A stretch of DNA of 64,000 nt from Pseudomonas inefficax (GTDB taxonomy: Bacteria > Pseudomonadota > Gammaproteobacteria > Pseudomonadales > Pseudomonadaceae). Both the position numbers and the translations under genes were made by a program. Under the pieces are notes generated by a model. It saw only the letters and a program-made list of their open reading frames with translations, was not told the origin of the DNA and made no database searches. The stretch is from NCBI RefSeq assembly GCF_900277125.1, contig NZ_OPYN01000232.1:62001-126000 (forward strand), read 5' to 3'. How positions within the stretch are numbered: the stretch's first letter is position 1; every line of letters starts with the position of its first letter. This document shows positions 42,713-52,160 of the stretch, piece after piece.

Positions 42713-45700
42713 TGCCCCTGGCCTGCTCAAGGGTCAGTTTGCCGCGATGCAACCGCTGACCTGCAATGGCAGCCAGGCGGCTACTTAGCCGACGCTGGCT
42801 CCAGGTCTTGAGATGGCCCACGGTAAAGTCCTCAGCGTTGGCATCATGTGTAGGCAAATGAAAATGCGCAGCCCAGAGGTTGCGTTTGCTTGGCAGGCGC
42901 ACAATACGGTATTCATCAAAGACGCTACCATCCTGCATGGTCTGCCTTGCGGTGTATTCGACCCGGATCAAACCTTCGCCATGCAGGAAACGCAGCGCTT
43001 CAGCCGAAGGATATTTGGTATCGGTATACAGCGTTGTCAGTTGCAGCCTCTTCTCGTGGCGTAGGGTATCGGCGTCACGCTCAAGGCTTCTTATCAGCGC
43101 ATCGTTTCCTCCGGCATCGCGCACCACATCAACCGCCTTGTCCAGTTTCTCCAGCTGCTGGTCAAACAACTGAGCAAGCAAGGTGCCTTTGATATCGTTC
43201 TCGACATAATCACTGGCCTTGGCTCGCACAGTGGTACTCTCATCCAGCAAAGCCTGGACCCACATCGGCAGGTCGCTCGGCGCGCTATCTTCGGTCAAGG
43301 ATGGGCGCTTGCTGACACGCTGCACCCACTGGCCCTCCACCAGGTCAAAAGTCGCCAGCATCTCTTCACTGAACGCTTCGCGCACCTCGACGACAGGCTG
43401 GCCGTCGATCTCGACCTGCGTGCCGATCATCAGCTGGCCCTCGCGGTTGCGCACCACCCGCTGTTGCTCGGTGGAAACCAGATACGGTACACGTTTGCCC
43501 GCCGCTTCAACGGCTGGCTGCTGCAGCGCGGCGACCAGGCGCTGTCCCGCATCATGCTTCAATTGCTCGACATGCTGGCGGTACCGCTCAAGCATGGCAG
43601 GCTCTATCAGCTCGCCGCCATCACGCAGGATTCGAGCACTGTTGAGTAGTGCAGCAGAGTACTCATCCCATGCCTCCTGCAGGATCACCACCTGGTCTTC
43701 TGCCGAAAGATTGGCCAGGTCCAGCTCACCGTGCGCATCAGCCGCACTGCGCAGGGACAGCCCGACCAGTTCTTCCCGATAGGCAGCAACCGTCTGCTGG
43801 CCAGAAGCTGCGTCCAGGTGCAACGCCAGGTCCGCCAGGTTTTGAACCTGGTGGAAGCGCAGCTGGATCGTGGTGAATTTGCGCTCACGGATCAATTGCC
43901 CCACCGTTTGCTGGTGCTCGGGAATGACCGAGGGTATGACCAGCTCATCCGGCGAACTGGCCAGCAAATCATCCAGTACGATGCGCATGGCGAGCATGCG
44001 GTCCTGGTAATCAGCAACGATCGCTAAACGATCGCGAAGCGCGGCGTATTGTTCGCCAACTTCTGCCAAGGGCTTACCATCAAGGTTACTTTGCAGCACG
44101 CTCAGCTGAGGGTAGTCGGCCAGGATCTGGAACTCGTTGAAAACGAACTGGCTGTCGCGAATCAGGTCGACTCGGGTCGTGGTCTTATGCTCTTCAAGCA
44201 CCGGGTCCCAGCTCCCCTTCCTGCGCTGGGTCGCATATTTGGCTTCTAGCATGGTCGATAACAGCTCTAGCCGATCCTGACCTTTGCGAACCGCTTCCTC
44301 CAGCGAAGTCGCCACCAGTTCCCGCGCTCGCACGATACGAGTCTTTAGCGTGGCAGTTTTTTCGTCATACTTGAGCGCCAGCGATTGCAAACCCGAGAGT
44401 TTCTCAGTCGGTGCCGAATCGATCTGCGACTGCAAACCACTGCGCAAGCGCTGTACGGTTTCAAGCTCGCGCCCAGCGGCGACAACATCAGAGCCTGCGC
44501 TTGCCACGTTCAACCTGACGTTTGCGATTTCAATGTCCAGGCGCGCAATTTGCGTATGCATGGCGTTGAACCGTGCGGCAATCCGAGCTGCGCCGCCCGG
44601 GGCGCCCCCGGCAAGGCGTAACCCGTTATCGATGCGCCAGACATCATTGATGAAGGTAAGCCAGGGCCCTGATGCGCCTGTGCCATCAACTACCCGAACA
44701 CCCTGCGATAATACCTCCACGCGATAGACATCACCCGACATGGCGGCATAGTAGTTGCCATCGATGCGATACAACCCCGCGTTCACACCCTCAGGCAGGG
44801 GCCGCAAACCATCGATCGACACCTTCGAGCGCATGGCTTGCAACTGCTTGCGCTGTGCTGGCGGCAACCAGTTGAAGCCGTGCTGGCCGCGCCACGAAAA
44901 GTCTATCGCCTGGCCGACCAAGGGGATGAGTGCCTGCTCGACGGGTTTGACAGCCACTTCGCCGAACGCCCCTGTCTGCGCTCGGGAGCCTTCAAAGCTC
45001 AAGGTGCCAGGCAAGGCCTCGGGAGATACTTCAAGATTCGGTTGATGGGCGTGCAGCAATACCATCGAAAGGTTCAGCAACAGATCGGCAATGGCAGCAG
45101 GCCGGTCGAAATCGCTGCCCTGCTCCAGCGCCGTCAGGTCATGCTGCAACGACGTCAGCAGCTGCAAGAGCCAGGCTGCTGTAGCAACCGGGCCGCGCAC
45201 CGCCAAGGTCACCACATCGAACAACAGCCAGGCCCCCTCAGTCAGGAGCGCCCAGCGGCTTTCGGCAGTGGAAACGGATTGCAGGTCTGCCAGCTCGATC
45301 AGCAAATCAGCATTGGCCTTGTAGAAACGTTCGTCGAGGTCGTTGAGCCAGTACTTGATGTCGAGCATCGCCGGGGCAGGACGCTCGGGCAACGCATACG
45401 GGTCGATGCCCAAGCTGACAATATGCGGCTCGGTGAAGCCACCTTGCTGGTAGATGCTCCTGGCGCCTGGCTCCATCCAGTCGAGGATGCTGGTTTGCAG
45501 CAACGACGACTCTTGCACGTGTTCAAGCAATGCGGCGAGGCTCGCATACTCGCGAACGGTGTCCTGCCGATACAACGGCCGGTACAACAACACCCTACGC
45601 GGCTCGGCACAGAACAGCACATACATGCCACGTACAGCGTCTTTGTGCGTAGAGGTGCTACTGCGCCTGAATGCCAGGGGGAAAATGGTCATTCTAGGCG

Positions 45701-47315
45701 TCTGCGGGTCCACATGGCCCGCGCAGAAATCAACCACGCACTGCAAACCGGTTTCGGACACCTTTTTGTCCAGCTTCCCAGCCAGGGCGCTCGCCAGTAA
45801 TGCGCTTCGCCATTCCTTGCCAAAGCGCATCACACGCTCGGCCCGCCCGGTAGTATCGTTCAGTCGAGCAGCCACGTAGGTCGGATACTGGCCTCCGATA
45901 TCGAGTTCAGTCACCAGCTGTGCAGCGGCCTTTGCAGTCAGCCAGGCCGGGCTTGCCTTGCCGTCCTTGCGACGAATCTGTTTGATGAAAGCACCCTTGA
46001 GCGAAGCAAGGTTGCCGATGGCGAACTGTGTCAGGGTCTTGCTGCCGACAAACACCAAGGGTTCACCACCACCTGCACCTGTCGCCGCCCCGCCCGGTAC
46101 CCCGTTGGCGAGGTATAAATCCAGCAGCAGGTCATCGGGAGAGGTGTCATCGCCATGGTCCTCGGCGATCCGCTCACTCAACTTTTGGCGGGCGTACTCC
46201 GTTAATGGCGGGATGCCATCCAGCGCAGACACGCCATCGGCATCCATGTGGTGCAGCGCCAACTGCAGCAAAGCAGCACGCCATGCAAAACTGTCCTGCG
46301 GCGCACTGGCCGCAATTCCCGGGGGTGGTGCAACTGCTGCCGTCTCGTTCTCATAACGGAGGAACCAGGCGGCTGGATCGCTCAACCGGGCGTAGCACCG
46401 CTCAAGCTCGTCGATATCGGCAAAATTTTTGTGACGTAACAGGTCAAAGCGTTCGAACATGCCGTCGAGAAGCAGCGATACCTGTTGGGCAAACACGTTG
46501 CCCTCAACGCTGCAGCGGGTCCAGCTGAGACTGTCGAAGCTGTAGCGCTGGGCCAATTCGTCGCGCAAGCCTTCGCCGAACGCTGATAACGAGGCAAAAC
46601 TACGGACAATGCCCGACGGGGCGCACCACAACACCATCTGACGGGCATCGGACTCGCCCATCACCAGCAGGTTGCTGAGCTTCTCCTGAAAATGCAGCGA
46701 CCCACTTTCCAACTTGGCCTGCACAACAAACACCAAGGGCTGGTCCTTGCCACCGCTGATCAAGCCGCGCAAGCAAGCCTGCTCCTCTTTGTCCAGACCT
46801 TGTAACGGTAGACCGCGCAACAGGGCGGTGCGCAGCAGCAATTGCAACCAGCTGTCCCGGCTAACGTCAGCGCTCCCCTTGGCCCGCCAGTAGTCCAGCT
46901 GCGCTTCACAGAACCGCTGCGGCAACTGTTCAAGCAGTTCATTGAGCGGGGCCGACAAGCCGGCCAGTTGCCGCGTGGCAAATTCGCTGTCGGAGCCGGC
47001 GAAGCGGTAGTCTGCCGTCAAGCCCAGATTGTGATGACGCTCGCCGATTGGCTCCAGATCCAGCTCGCCAGGACCACGCAGGGCTTCGAGCACCCTGTCA
47101 AGTAAAGACTGTGTGGTCCAATAAGGCGTGTCAGGGTCTGGGCTATCAAGCATCAACGGGTCGGCATCCGACAGCGCTGGGGACACATAGGCAAGCCACG
47201 GTAGCTCAGCCAGCAAGACCTTTAATAATTGGCGACTGGCCACTTGACGTAACGTCGGACGGTCGGAGAACTGCCTGGCGGCTGCGTACTGGAAGTCGAA
47301 GGCGGGATGTTTCAT
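42696..47315 (-). CDS. Giant dermonecrotic-toxin-like (DUF6543-type) protein
   Basis: A 1539-residue protein starting MKHPAFDFQYAAARQ; AGAGGTG lies just before this ATG. The frame stays open upstream to 47513 through a terminator, which is rejected. No signal peptide. Visible parts are an N-terminal helical region, a DIGGQYPTYVAARL core near 470, a beta segment (MYVLFCAEPRRVLLYRPLY), then GARSIYQQGGFTEPH, a hydrophobic pair of helices near 690-725, a GLYRIDGNYYAAMSGDVYRV module, and long coiled-coil stretches toward the C-terminus. No LRR or catalytic domain is recognised. The core resembles that of the NEL-type giant at 3964. The family is linked to toxins by name only; activity is unknown. 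Confidence 0.85.
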   Translation of the reverse strand: MKHPAFDFQYAAARQFSDRPTLRQVASRQLLKVLLAELPWLAYVSPALSDADPLMLDSPDPDTPYWTTQSLLDRVLEALRGPGELDLEPIGERHHNLGLTADYRFAGSDSEFATRQLAGLSAPLNELLEQLPQRFCEAQLDYWRAKGSADVSRDSWLQLLLRTALLRGLPLQGLDKEEQACLRGLISGGKDQPLVFVVQAKLESGSLHFQEKLSNLLVMGESDARQMVLWCAPSGIVRSFASLSAFGEGLRDELAQRYSFDSLSWTRCSVEGNVFAQQVSLLLDGMFERFDLLRHKNFADIDELERCYARLSDPAAWFLRYENETAAVAPPPGIAASAPQDSFAWRAALLQLALHHMDADGVSALDGIPPLTEYARQKLSERIAEDHGDDTSPDDLLLDLYLANGVPGGAATGAGGGEPLVFVGSKTLTQFAIGNLASLKGAFIKQIRRKDGKASPAWLTAKAAAQLVTELDIGGQYPTYVAARLNDTTGRAERVMRFGKEWRSALLASALAGKLDKKVSETGLQCVVDFCAGHVDPQTPRMTIFPLAFRRSSTSTHKDAVRGMYVLFCAEPRRVLLYRPLYRQDTVREYASLAALLEHVQESSLLQTSILDWMEPGARSIYQQGGFTEPHIVSLGIDPYALPERPAPAMLDIKYWLNDLDERFYKANADLLIELADLQSVSTAESRWALLTEGAWLLFDVVTLAVRGPVATAAWLLQLLTSLQHDLTALEQGSDFDRPAAIADLLLNLSMVLLHAHQPNLEVSPEALPGTLSFEGSRAQTGAFGEVAVKPVEQALIPLVGQAIDFSWRGQHGFNWLPPAQRKQLQAMRSKVSIDGLRPLPEGVNAGLYRIDGNYYAAMSGDVYRVEVLSQGVRVVDGTGASGPWLTFINDVWRIDNGLRLAGGAPGGAARIAARFNAMHTQIARLDIEIANVRLNVASAGSDVVAAGRELETVQRLRSGLQSQIDSAPTEKLSGLQSLALKYDEKTATLKTRIVRARELVATSLEEAVRKGQDRLELLSTMLEAKYATQRRKGSWDPVLEEHKTTTRVDLIRDSQFVFNEFQILADYPQLSVLQSNLDGKPLAEVGEQYAALRDRLAIVADYQDRMLAMRIVLDDLLASSPDELVIPSVIPEHQQTVGQLIRERKFTTIQLRFHQVQNLADLALHLDAASGQQTVAAYREELVGLSLRSAADAHGELDLANLSAEDQVVILQEAWDEYSAALLNSARILRDGGELIEPAMLERYRQHVEQLKHDAGQRLVAALQQPAVEAAGKRVPYLVSTEQQRVVRNREGQLMIGTQVEIDGQPVVEVREAFSEEMLATFDLVEGQWVQRVSKRPSLTEDSAPSDLPMWVQALLDESTTVRAKASDYVENDIKGTLLAQLFDQQLEKLDKAVDVVRDAGGNDALIRSLERDADTLRHEKRLQLTTLYTDTKYPSAEALRFLHGEGLIRVEYTARQTMQDGSVFDEYRIVRLPSKRNLWAAHFHLPTHDANAEDFTVGHLKTWSQRRLSSRLAAIAGQRLHRGKLTLEQARGIIPFR

Positions 47316-47388
47316 GTAAAGCACCTCTGGGCAAAACCAGGAAGGTGCCTTGGCTGTATCAACCGCGCGGGTTACATAATGCTTGGGC

Positions 47389-47421
47389 AAAAAAAAGGCC
47401 TTGCATCCGGCAAGGCCCTTT
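47389..47421 (-). terminator. Intrinsic terminator after betT
   Basis: Stem GGCCTTGC / GCAAGGCC with a 5-base loop; on the minus strand eight T follow. It ends betT 13 bases past the stop and separates it from the giant gene that follows in the same direction. Confidence 0.93.
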
Positions 47422-47433
47422 GGATATAGCTGA

Positions 47434-49437
47434 TCAGCTGTAGACACGCCCCAGCAACTGGCGGTGGCTCTCGAACTGATCCAGCACATCGCGCACAATC
47501 TGGTCCGGGGCAAAGCCCATCAGGTCGTACTCCTGGCTTCCATCGTGCAGGTACACCTCGGCGCGGTAGAAGCGCTGGCGCACTTCCGGCTCGCCCTCCA
47601 CTGGTGCTTCGCTAGGCGCGGCCAGATAGCCGTCCAGGCTCACTTCATAGACGAACGGGTTGCCCTCTTCCATCATCACCCGCAGGCCCATCATGTTGCG
47701 CGATTGGCCGACACGGGTTTCCACCTCGAAGCCCAGGGTCTGCAGCTGCGCGGCCGCTTCCTTCAGCGCCGGGCTGACTTGCTTGTCCATGAAACGCTGC
47801 ACCACGGCCTGGGTCGGCTGCAGTTCCAGCTGGGTCAAGCGCTCACTGAAGCCGCGACGGCCGCGGGCGGCCAGCTCGGCACGCTCCTGCTCGACCACCA
47901 CATCCTGTTTCATGGCCTTGTACAGGCCGAACATGAACAGCACCAGCACGACCGAGAACGGCAGGCCCGCCAGAACCACCATGGTCTGCATGGCCTCGAA
48001 GTTACCGGCAAACAGCAAACCGATGGTGACCAGGGTGATGACCACCGACCAGAACACCACCATCCAGTGCGGGGCGTCTTCGTCTACCTTGCCGCCTTTG
48101 CACGACAGGTTGGCCATCATCACCGCGCCGGAGTCGGCCGGGGTCAGGAACAGCACGAAGCCGACGAACACCGCTACACCGATCACGATCTTGGCCGCCG
48201 GGAAGTATTCCAGCAGTTGGTAGATCGACATCGACGGTTGCTCCAGAGCGGTCTTGCCCAGCTCCACGGCGCCCTGGTTGATCACCAGGTCCAGCGCGGT
48301 GTTGCCGAAGATCGACAGCCAGGCCAGGGTGAAGCCCAGCGGGATCAACAGCACGCCGCTGACCAGTTGGCGAACGGTGCGGCCCTTGGAGATACGGGCA
48401 ATGAACATGCCGACGAACGGACCCCAGGAGATCCACCAGGCCCAGTAGAACACGGTCCACAGGCCCAGCCAGCGCTCGGACTTGCCGGTTTCGCCTTCAT
48501 AGACGTAGAGGTCGAAGGTTTTCAGCACGATGCCGTTGAGGTAGTCGCCGATGTTCTGCACGAAGCCGTTGAGCAGGTGCAGGGTTTCACCGCCCAGCAG
48601 GACGAAGATCAGCAGGCCGCTGAACAGCACGATGTTCAGGTTGGACAGGCGGCGAATGCCGTTTTCCACACCCGAGACCGCTGCCACGGTGGCAACGCCG
48701 GCCATGACCAGGATCACCACCAGCAGGTTGGTCTTGCTGTGGTCCATGCCGAACAGGTATTCCAGGCCGGAGGCCACCTGCATCGAACCGATGCCCAGGT
48801 TGGTCACCAGGCCCAGCAGGGTGACGAACATGCCGAAGATGTCCACGGCATTGCCGGCAGCGCCCTTGACCCAACGCTCACCGACCAGCGGGTACAGCGC
48901 CGAACGCAGGGCCAGCGGCTGGTTGTGGCGGTAGGCGAAGTAACCCACGGCAAGGCCGACCAAGGCGTAGATCGCCCAGCCATGCAGGCCCCAGTGCAGG
49001 AAGGTCAGCTGCAGGCCCTGGCGCGCTGCATCGAGGCTGGCAGAGGCGCCTTCCGGTGGGTTGAAGTAGTGGTCCAGCGACTCAGAGGCGCCGAAGTACA
49101 GCAGCGAAATGCCGATACCGGAGGAGAACAGCATGCCGGCCCAGGCGCCATAGCTGAAGTCGGGCTGGTCATCCTTGCCGCCAAGCTTGAGCTTGCCGTA
49201 GTCGGAGAAGGCCAGGTAGATGACGAACAGCAGGTAACCGCCGATTACCAGCATGTAGTACCAGCCGAAGGTGCGCGTCAGCCATTTCTGGGCCACGCCC
49301 AGCATTTGGCCGGCGGTTTCGGGTACAGCGATAAGCAAGGCAGTCAGAACGAGGATCATCAGCGCGGAGGTGAAGAACACCACGCGGTTGACCCGTACCC
49401 TCTCGGCCGGAGGGTTGGTAAGTGAGGCAGAACTCAT
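47434..49437 (-). CDS. betT: Choline transporter, BCCT family
   Basis: BetT is a high-affinity, proton-driven choline importer of the inner membrane. The 667 residues contain the twelve helices of the BCCT fold, with SSGIGISLLYFGASES and the tryptophan-rich WTVFYWAWWISWGPFVGMFIARIS segment that forms the substrate site. A long cytoplasmic C-terminal domain (about 520-667), typical of BetT, follows and is linked to osmotic control. The gene is divergent from betIBA, sharing a 477-base control region. Confidence 0.95.
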   Translation of the reverse strand: MSSASLTNPPAERVRVNRVVFFTSALMILVLTALLIAVPETAGQMLGVAQKWLTRTFGWYYMLVIGGYLLFVIYLAFSDYGKLKLGGKDDQPDFSYGAWAGMLFSSGIGISLLYFGASESLDHYFNPPEGASASLDAARQGLQLTFLHWGLHGWAIYALVGLAVGYFAYRHNQPLALRSALYPLVGERWVKGAAGNAVDIFGMFVTLLGLVTNLGIGSMQVASGLEYLFGMDHSKTNLLVVILVMAGVATVAAVSGVENGIRRLSNLNIVLFSGLLIFVLLGGETLHLLNGFVQNIGDYLNGIVLKTFDLYVYEGETGKSERWLGLWTVFYWAWWISWGPFVGMFIARISKGRTVRQLVSGVLLIPLGFTLAWLSIFGNTALDLVINQGAVELGKTALEQPSMSIYQLLEYFPAAKIVIGVAVFVGFVLFLTPADSGAVMMANLSCKGGKVDEDAPHWMVVFWSVVITLVTIGLLFAGNFEAMQTMVVLAGLPFSVVLVLFMFGLYKAMKQDVVVEQERAELAARGRRGFSERLTQLELQPTQAVVQRFMDKQVSPALKEAAAQLQTLGFEVETRVGQSRNMMGLRVMMEEGNPFVYEVSLDGYLAAPSEAPVEGEPEVRQRFYRAEVYLHDGSQEYDLMGFAPDQIVRDVLDQFESHRQLLGRVYS

Positions 49438-49914
49438 TGCACGAATGCTCCGGGCAGTACGGCTGTGGAGGCTAATCAGTCTTTCCCGAGCAATTGGTGG
49501 AATATCCCCACTGCATCAGGTGTTATAAAAGCACCCTTGGAAACCGTGATCCCGAATCGATACGTTGCAAAAAAACAGACAGGTGGCCTGCTGAAAATGC
49601 CACGCCTCAGCCGAGGTGCGCGCATTCGTCACAGATCACCCCGCCCGCTCCAAGGGCCTGCCGCAGGGTCCATGACCGCACGGCAGAATCTGCATTTCGC
49701 ATCGCTCATGCCCGTCAACGCCTTGTATTCCGGGGGTTACGCGATTTCCTGGGGTGTCAATCCGTGCCTTCTCGACCGCCTGAAAAACTGTCAATGGCAC
49801 AAATTGTCGCAGAGCTTATTCTTTATTGATTGAACGTTCAATCAAAACAAAATAGACTGGCCTTCGCCGAGTCAGCCGCCCGTCGTCTGCTCGCAGGCCT
49901 GAGGAGATAGCAAG
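49438..49914. other. Control region between betT and betI
   Basis: A 477-base gene-free region. The betI-proximal part holds a perfect palindrome (49826-49845). The remainder is less GC-rich than the genes, includes a run of A near 49570, and shows no other clear site to me. Short open frames here have no ribosome binding site or family features. Confidence 0.7.
49826..49845 (+). promoter_or_regulatory. BetI operator
   Basis: TTGATTGAACGTTCAATCAA is a perfect 20-bp palindrome and fits the known TetR-type BetI operator with paired TTGAACGTTCAA-like cores. It lies 70 bases before betI, where BetI would repress betIBA in the absence of choline. Confidence 0.88.
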
Positions 49915-50571
49915 ATGCCCAAGGTCGGTATGCAACCCATCCGCCGCCAGCAGTTGATCGAAGCCACGTTGCTGGCGGTCGATCAGGTCGGACTGGGTGA
50001 CGCCAGCATTGCGCTGATTGCCCGTTTGGCCGGTGTGTCGAACGGCATCATCAGTCACTACTTTCGGGACAAGAACGGCCTGATCGCAGCGACGATGGGT
50101 TACATCATGAACATGCTCAACGAAGGCGTCAGAGCACGTCGCCAGGCCCTGACGGACGACAGCCCGCGCGCCCACCTGAAAGTGATCATCGAGGGCAACT
50201 TCGATGCCAGCCAGGTGAACGGCCCGGCGATGAAAACCTGGTTGGCCTTCTGGGCTTCCAGCATGCACCAGCCCGATTTGCACAGGTTGCAGCGGATCAA
50301 CGACCACCGCTTGTATTCCAACCTGTGCTGTCAGTTCCGCCGCGCCCTGCCGCTCTACCATGCGCGCAAGGCAGCCCGCGGCCTGGCGGCTTTGATCGAC
50401 GGCTTGTGGCTGCGTGGCGCCCTGTCGGGTGATGCATTCGACACCGACCAGGCGATACGGATTGCTTACGAATACATGGATCTACAACTGGCTAAACAGC
50501 ACACCCTGGGTACAAACGACCAGGCCGCTGAACAAGCGCGCACGGCCCTAGCCAACCCGGCAGGAGCCTGA
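49915..50571 (+). CDS. betI: TetR-family choline-responsive repressor BetI
   Basis: BetI represses the bet genes and is released by choline. The start MPKVGMQPIRRQQLIEA is the family N-terminus. The TetR helix-turn-helix covers about residues 8-52 (ASIALIARLAGVSNGIISHYFRDK). The C-terminal ligand domain includes WLAFWASSMHQPDL. At 218 residues it is about 20 longer than the E. coli protein, due to a polar tail after LAKQHTLG. It is the first gene of betI-betB-betA. Confidence 0.97.
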   Translation: MPKVGMQPIRRQQLIEATLLAVDQVGLGDASIALIARLAGVSNGIISHYFRDKNGLIAATMGYIMNMLNEGVRARRQALTDDSPRAHLKVIIEGNFDASQVNGPAMKTWLAFWASSMHQPDLHRLQRINDHRLYSNLCCQFRRALPLYHARKAARGLAALIDGLWLRGALSGDAFDTDQAIRIAYEYMDLQLAKQHTLGTNDQAAEQARTALANPAGA

Positions 50572-50610
50572 CGCGCAAGCCAAACCACACACTGCACTTG
50601 CGAGGACACT

Positions 50611-52083
50611 ATGGCCCGTTTCGGAACGCAAAAACTCTACATTGATGGCGCTTACGTCGACGCTGGTAGCGATGCCACCTTCGAAGCCATCAACCCGGCT
50701 ACCGGCGAAGTCCTCGCCCACGTGCAACGTGCCACCGAGGCTGACGTCGAAAAGGCCGTCGAAAGCGCCGAGCGTGGCCAGAAAGTCTGGGCCGCGATGA
50801 CCGCCATGCAGCGCTCGCGCATCCTGCGCCGCGCCGTCGAGATTCTGCGCGAGCGCAACGACGAGCTGGCCATGCTGGAAACCCTGGACACCGGCAAGTC
50901 GTACTCGGAAACCCGCTACGTCGACATCGTCACCGGCGCCGACGTGCTGGAATACTATGCTGGCCTGGTTCCGGCTATCGAAGGCGAGCAGATCCCGCTG
51001 CGTGAATCGTCCTTCGTCTACACCCGCCGCGAGCCGCTGGGCGTGACCGCCGGTATCGGCGCCTGGAACTACCCGATCCAGATCGCCCTGTGGAAATCCG
51101 CCCCGGCTCTGGCCGCCGGCAACGCGATGATCTTCAAGCCGTCGGAAGTCACCTCGCTGACCACCCTGAAACTGGCCGAGATCTACACCGAAGCCGGCCT
51201 GCCGAACGGCGTGTTCAACGTACTGACCGGCAGCGGCCGCGAAGTCGGCACCTGGCTGACCGAGCACCCACGCATCGAGAAAGTCTCCTTCACCGGCGGT
51301 ACCACCACCGGCAAGAAGGTCATGGCCAGCGCCTCGAGCTCGTCGCTCAAGGAAGTCACCATGGAACTGGGCGGCAAGTCGCCACTGATCATCTGCGCCG
51401 ACGCCGACCTGGACAAGGCCGCCGACATCGCCATGATGGCCAACTTCTACAGCTCGGGCCAGGTGTGCACCAACGGCACCCGCGTGTTCATCCCGGCTGA
51501 AATGAAGGCGGCCTTCGAGGCCAAGATCGTCGAGCGCGTTGCCCGCATCCGCGCTGGCAACCCGGAAGACGAAAACACCAACTTCGGCCCGCTGGTCAGC
51601 TTCCAGCACATGGAAAGCGTGCTTGGCTACATCGCCAAGGGCAAGGAAGAGGGTGCCCGCGTACTGTGCGGTGGCGAGCGTCTGACCGCCGGTGATTTCG
51701 CCAAGGGTGCGTTCGTGGCCCCGACCGTGTTCACCGACTGCACTGACGACATGACCATCGTCAAGGAAGAAATCTTCGGCCCGGTGATGAGCATCCTCAC
51801 CTACGAAACCGAAGAAGAAGTCATCCGTCGTGCCAACGACACCGAGTACGGCCTGGCCGCCGGTGTCTGCACCAACGACATCACCCGCGCCCACCGCATC
51901 ATCCACAAGCTGGAAGCCGGTATCTGCTGGATCAACGCCTGGGGCGAATCGCCGGCCGAAATGCCGGTCGGTGGCTACAAGCAGTCGGGCGTCGGCCGTG
52001 AGAACGGCATCAGCTCGCTGGCTCAATACACTCGCATCAAGTCGGTCCAGGTCGAGCTGGGCGGCTACAACTCGGTTTTCTAA
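50611..52083 (+). CDS. betB: Betaine aldehyde dehydrogenase
   Basis: BetB oxidises betaine aldehyde to glycine betaine with NAD(P)+. The 490-residue aldehyde dehydrogenase has the catalytic Cys286 in GQVCTNGTR, the general-base Glu in MELGGKSP, and the cofactor segment FTGGTTTGKKV. The gene follows betI after 39 bases with GAGGA before the ATG, and betA follows after 77 bases. The product is both an osmoprotectant and, in Pseudomonas, a carbon and nitrogen source. Confidence 0.98.
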   Translation: MARFGTQKLYIDGAYVDAGSDATFEAINPATGEVLAHVQRATEADVEKAVESAERGQKVWAAMTAMQRSRILRRAVEILRERNDELAMLETLDTGKSYSETRYVDIVTGADVLEYYAGLVPAIEGEQIPLRESSFVYTRREPLGVTAGIGAWNYPIQIALWKSAPALAAGNAMIFKPSEVTSLTTLKLAEIYTEAGLPNGVFNVLTGSGREVGTWLTEHPRIEKVSFTGGTTTGKKVMASASSSSLKEVTMELGGKSPLIICADADLDKAADIAMMANFYSSGQVCTNGTRVFIPAEMKAAFEAKIVERVARIRAGNPEDENTNFGPLVSFQHMESVLGYIAKGKEEGARVLCGGERLTAGDFAKGAFVAPTVFTDCTDDMTIVKEEIFGPVMSILTYETEEEVIRRANDTEYGLAAGVCTNDITRAHRIIHKLEAGICWINAWGESPAEMPVGGYKQSGVGRENGISSLAQYTRIKSVQVELGGYNSVF

Positions 52084-52160
52084 ACCCTGTCTAGCCACGC
52101 CCGTGCCGCTGCGCACGGGCGTTCCCGCTCCCTTATCACCGCCAACACGAGGGTACTTTC

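Noticed and set aside
47464..49425. 653-codon open frame opposite betT
   Set aside because: Gln/His-rich antisense translation of a membrane protein gene; a standard artefact of high GC third positions.
49465..49833. Short open frames in the betT-betI gap
   Set aside because: No ribosome binding site, no recognisable feature, and they run into the BetI operator.
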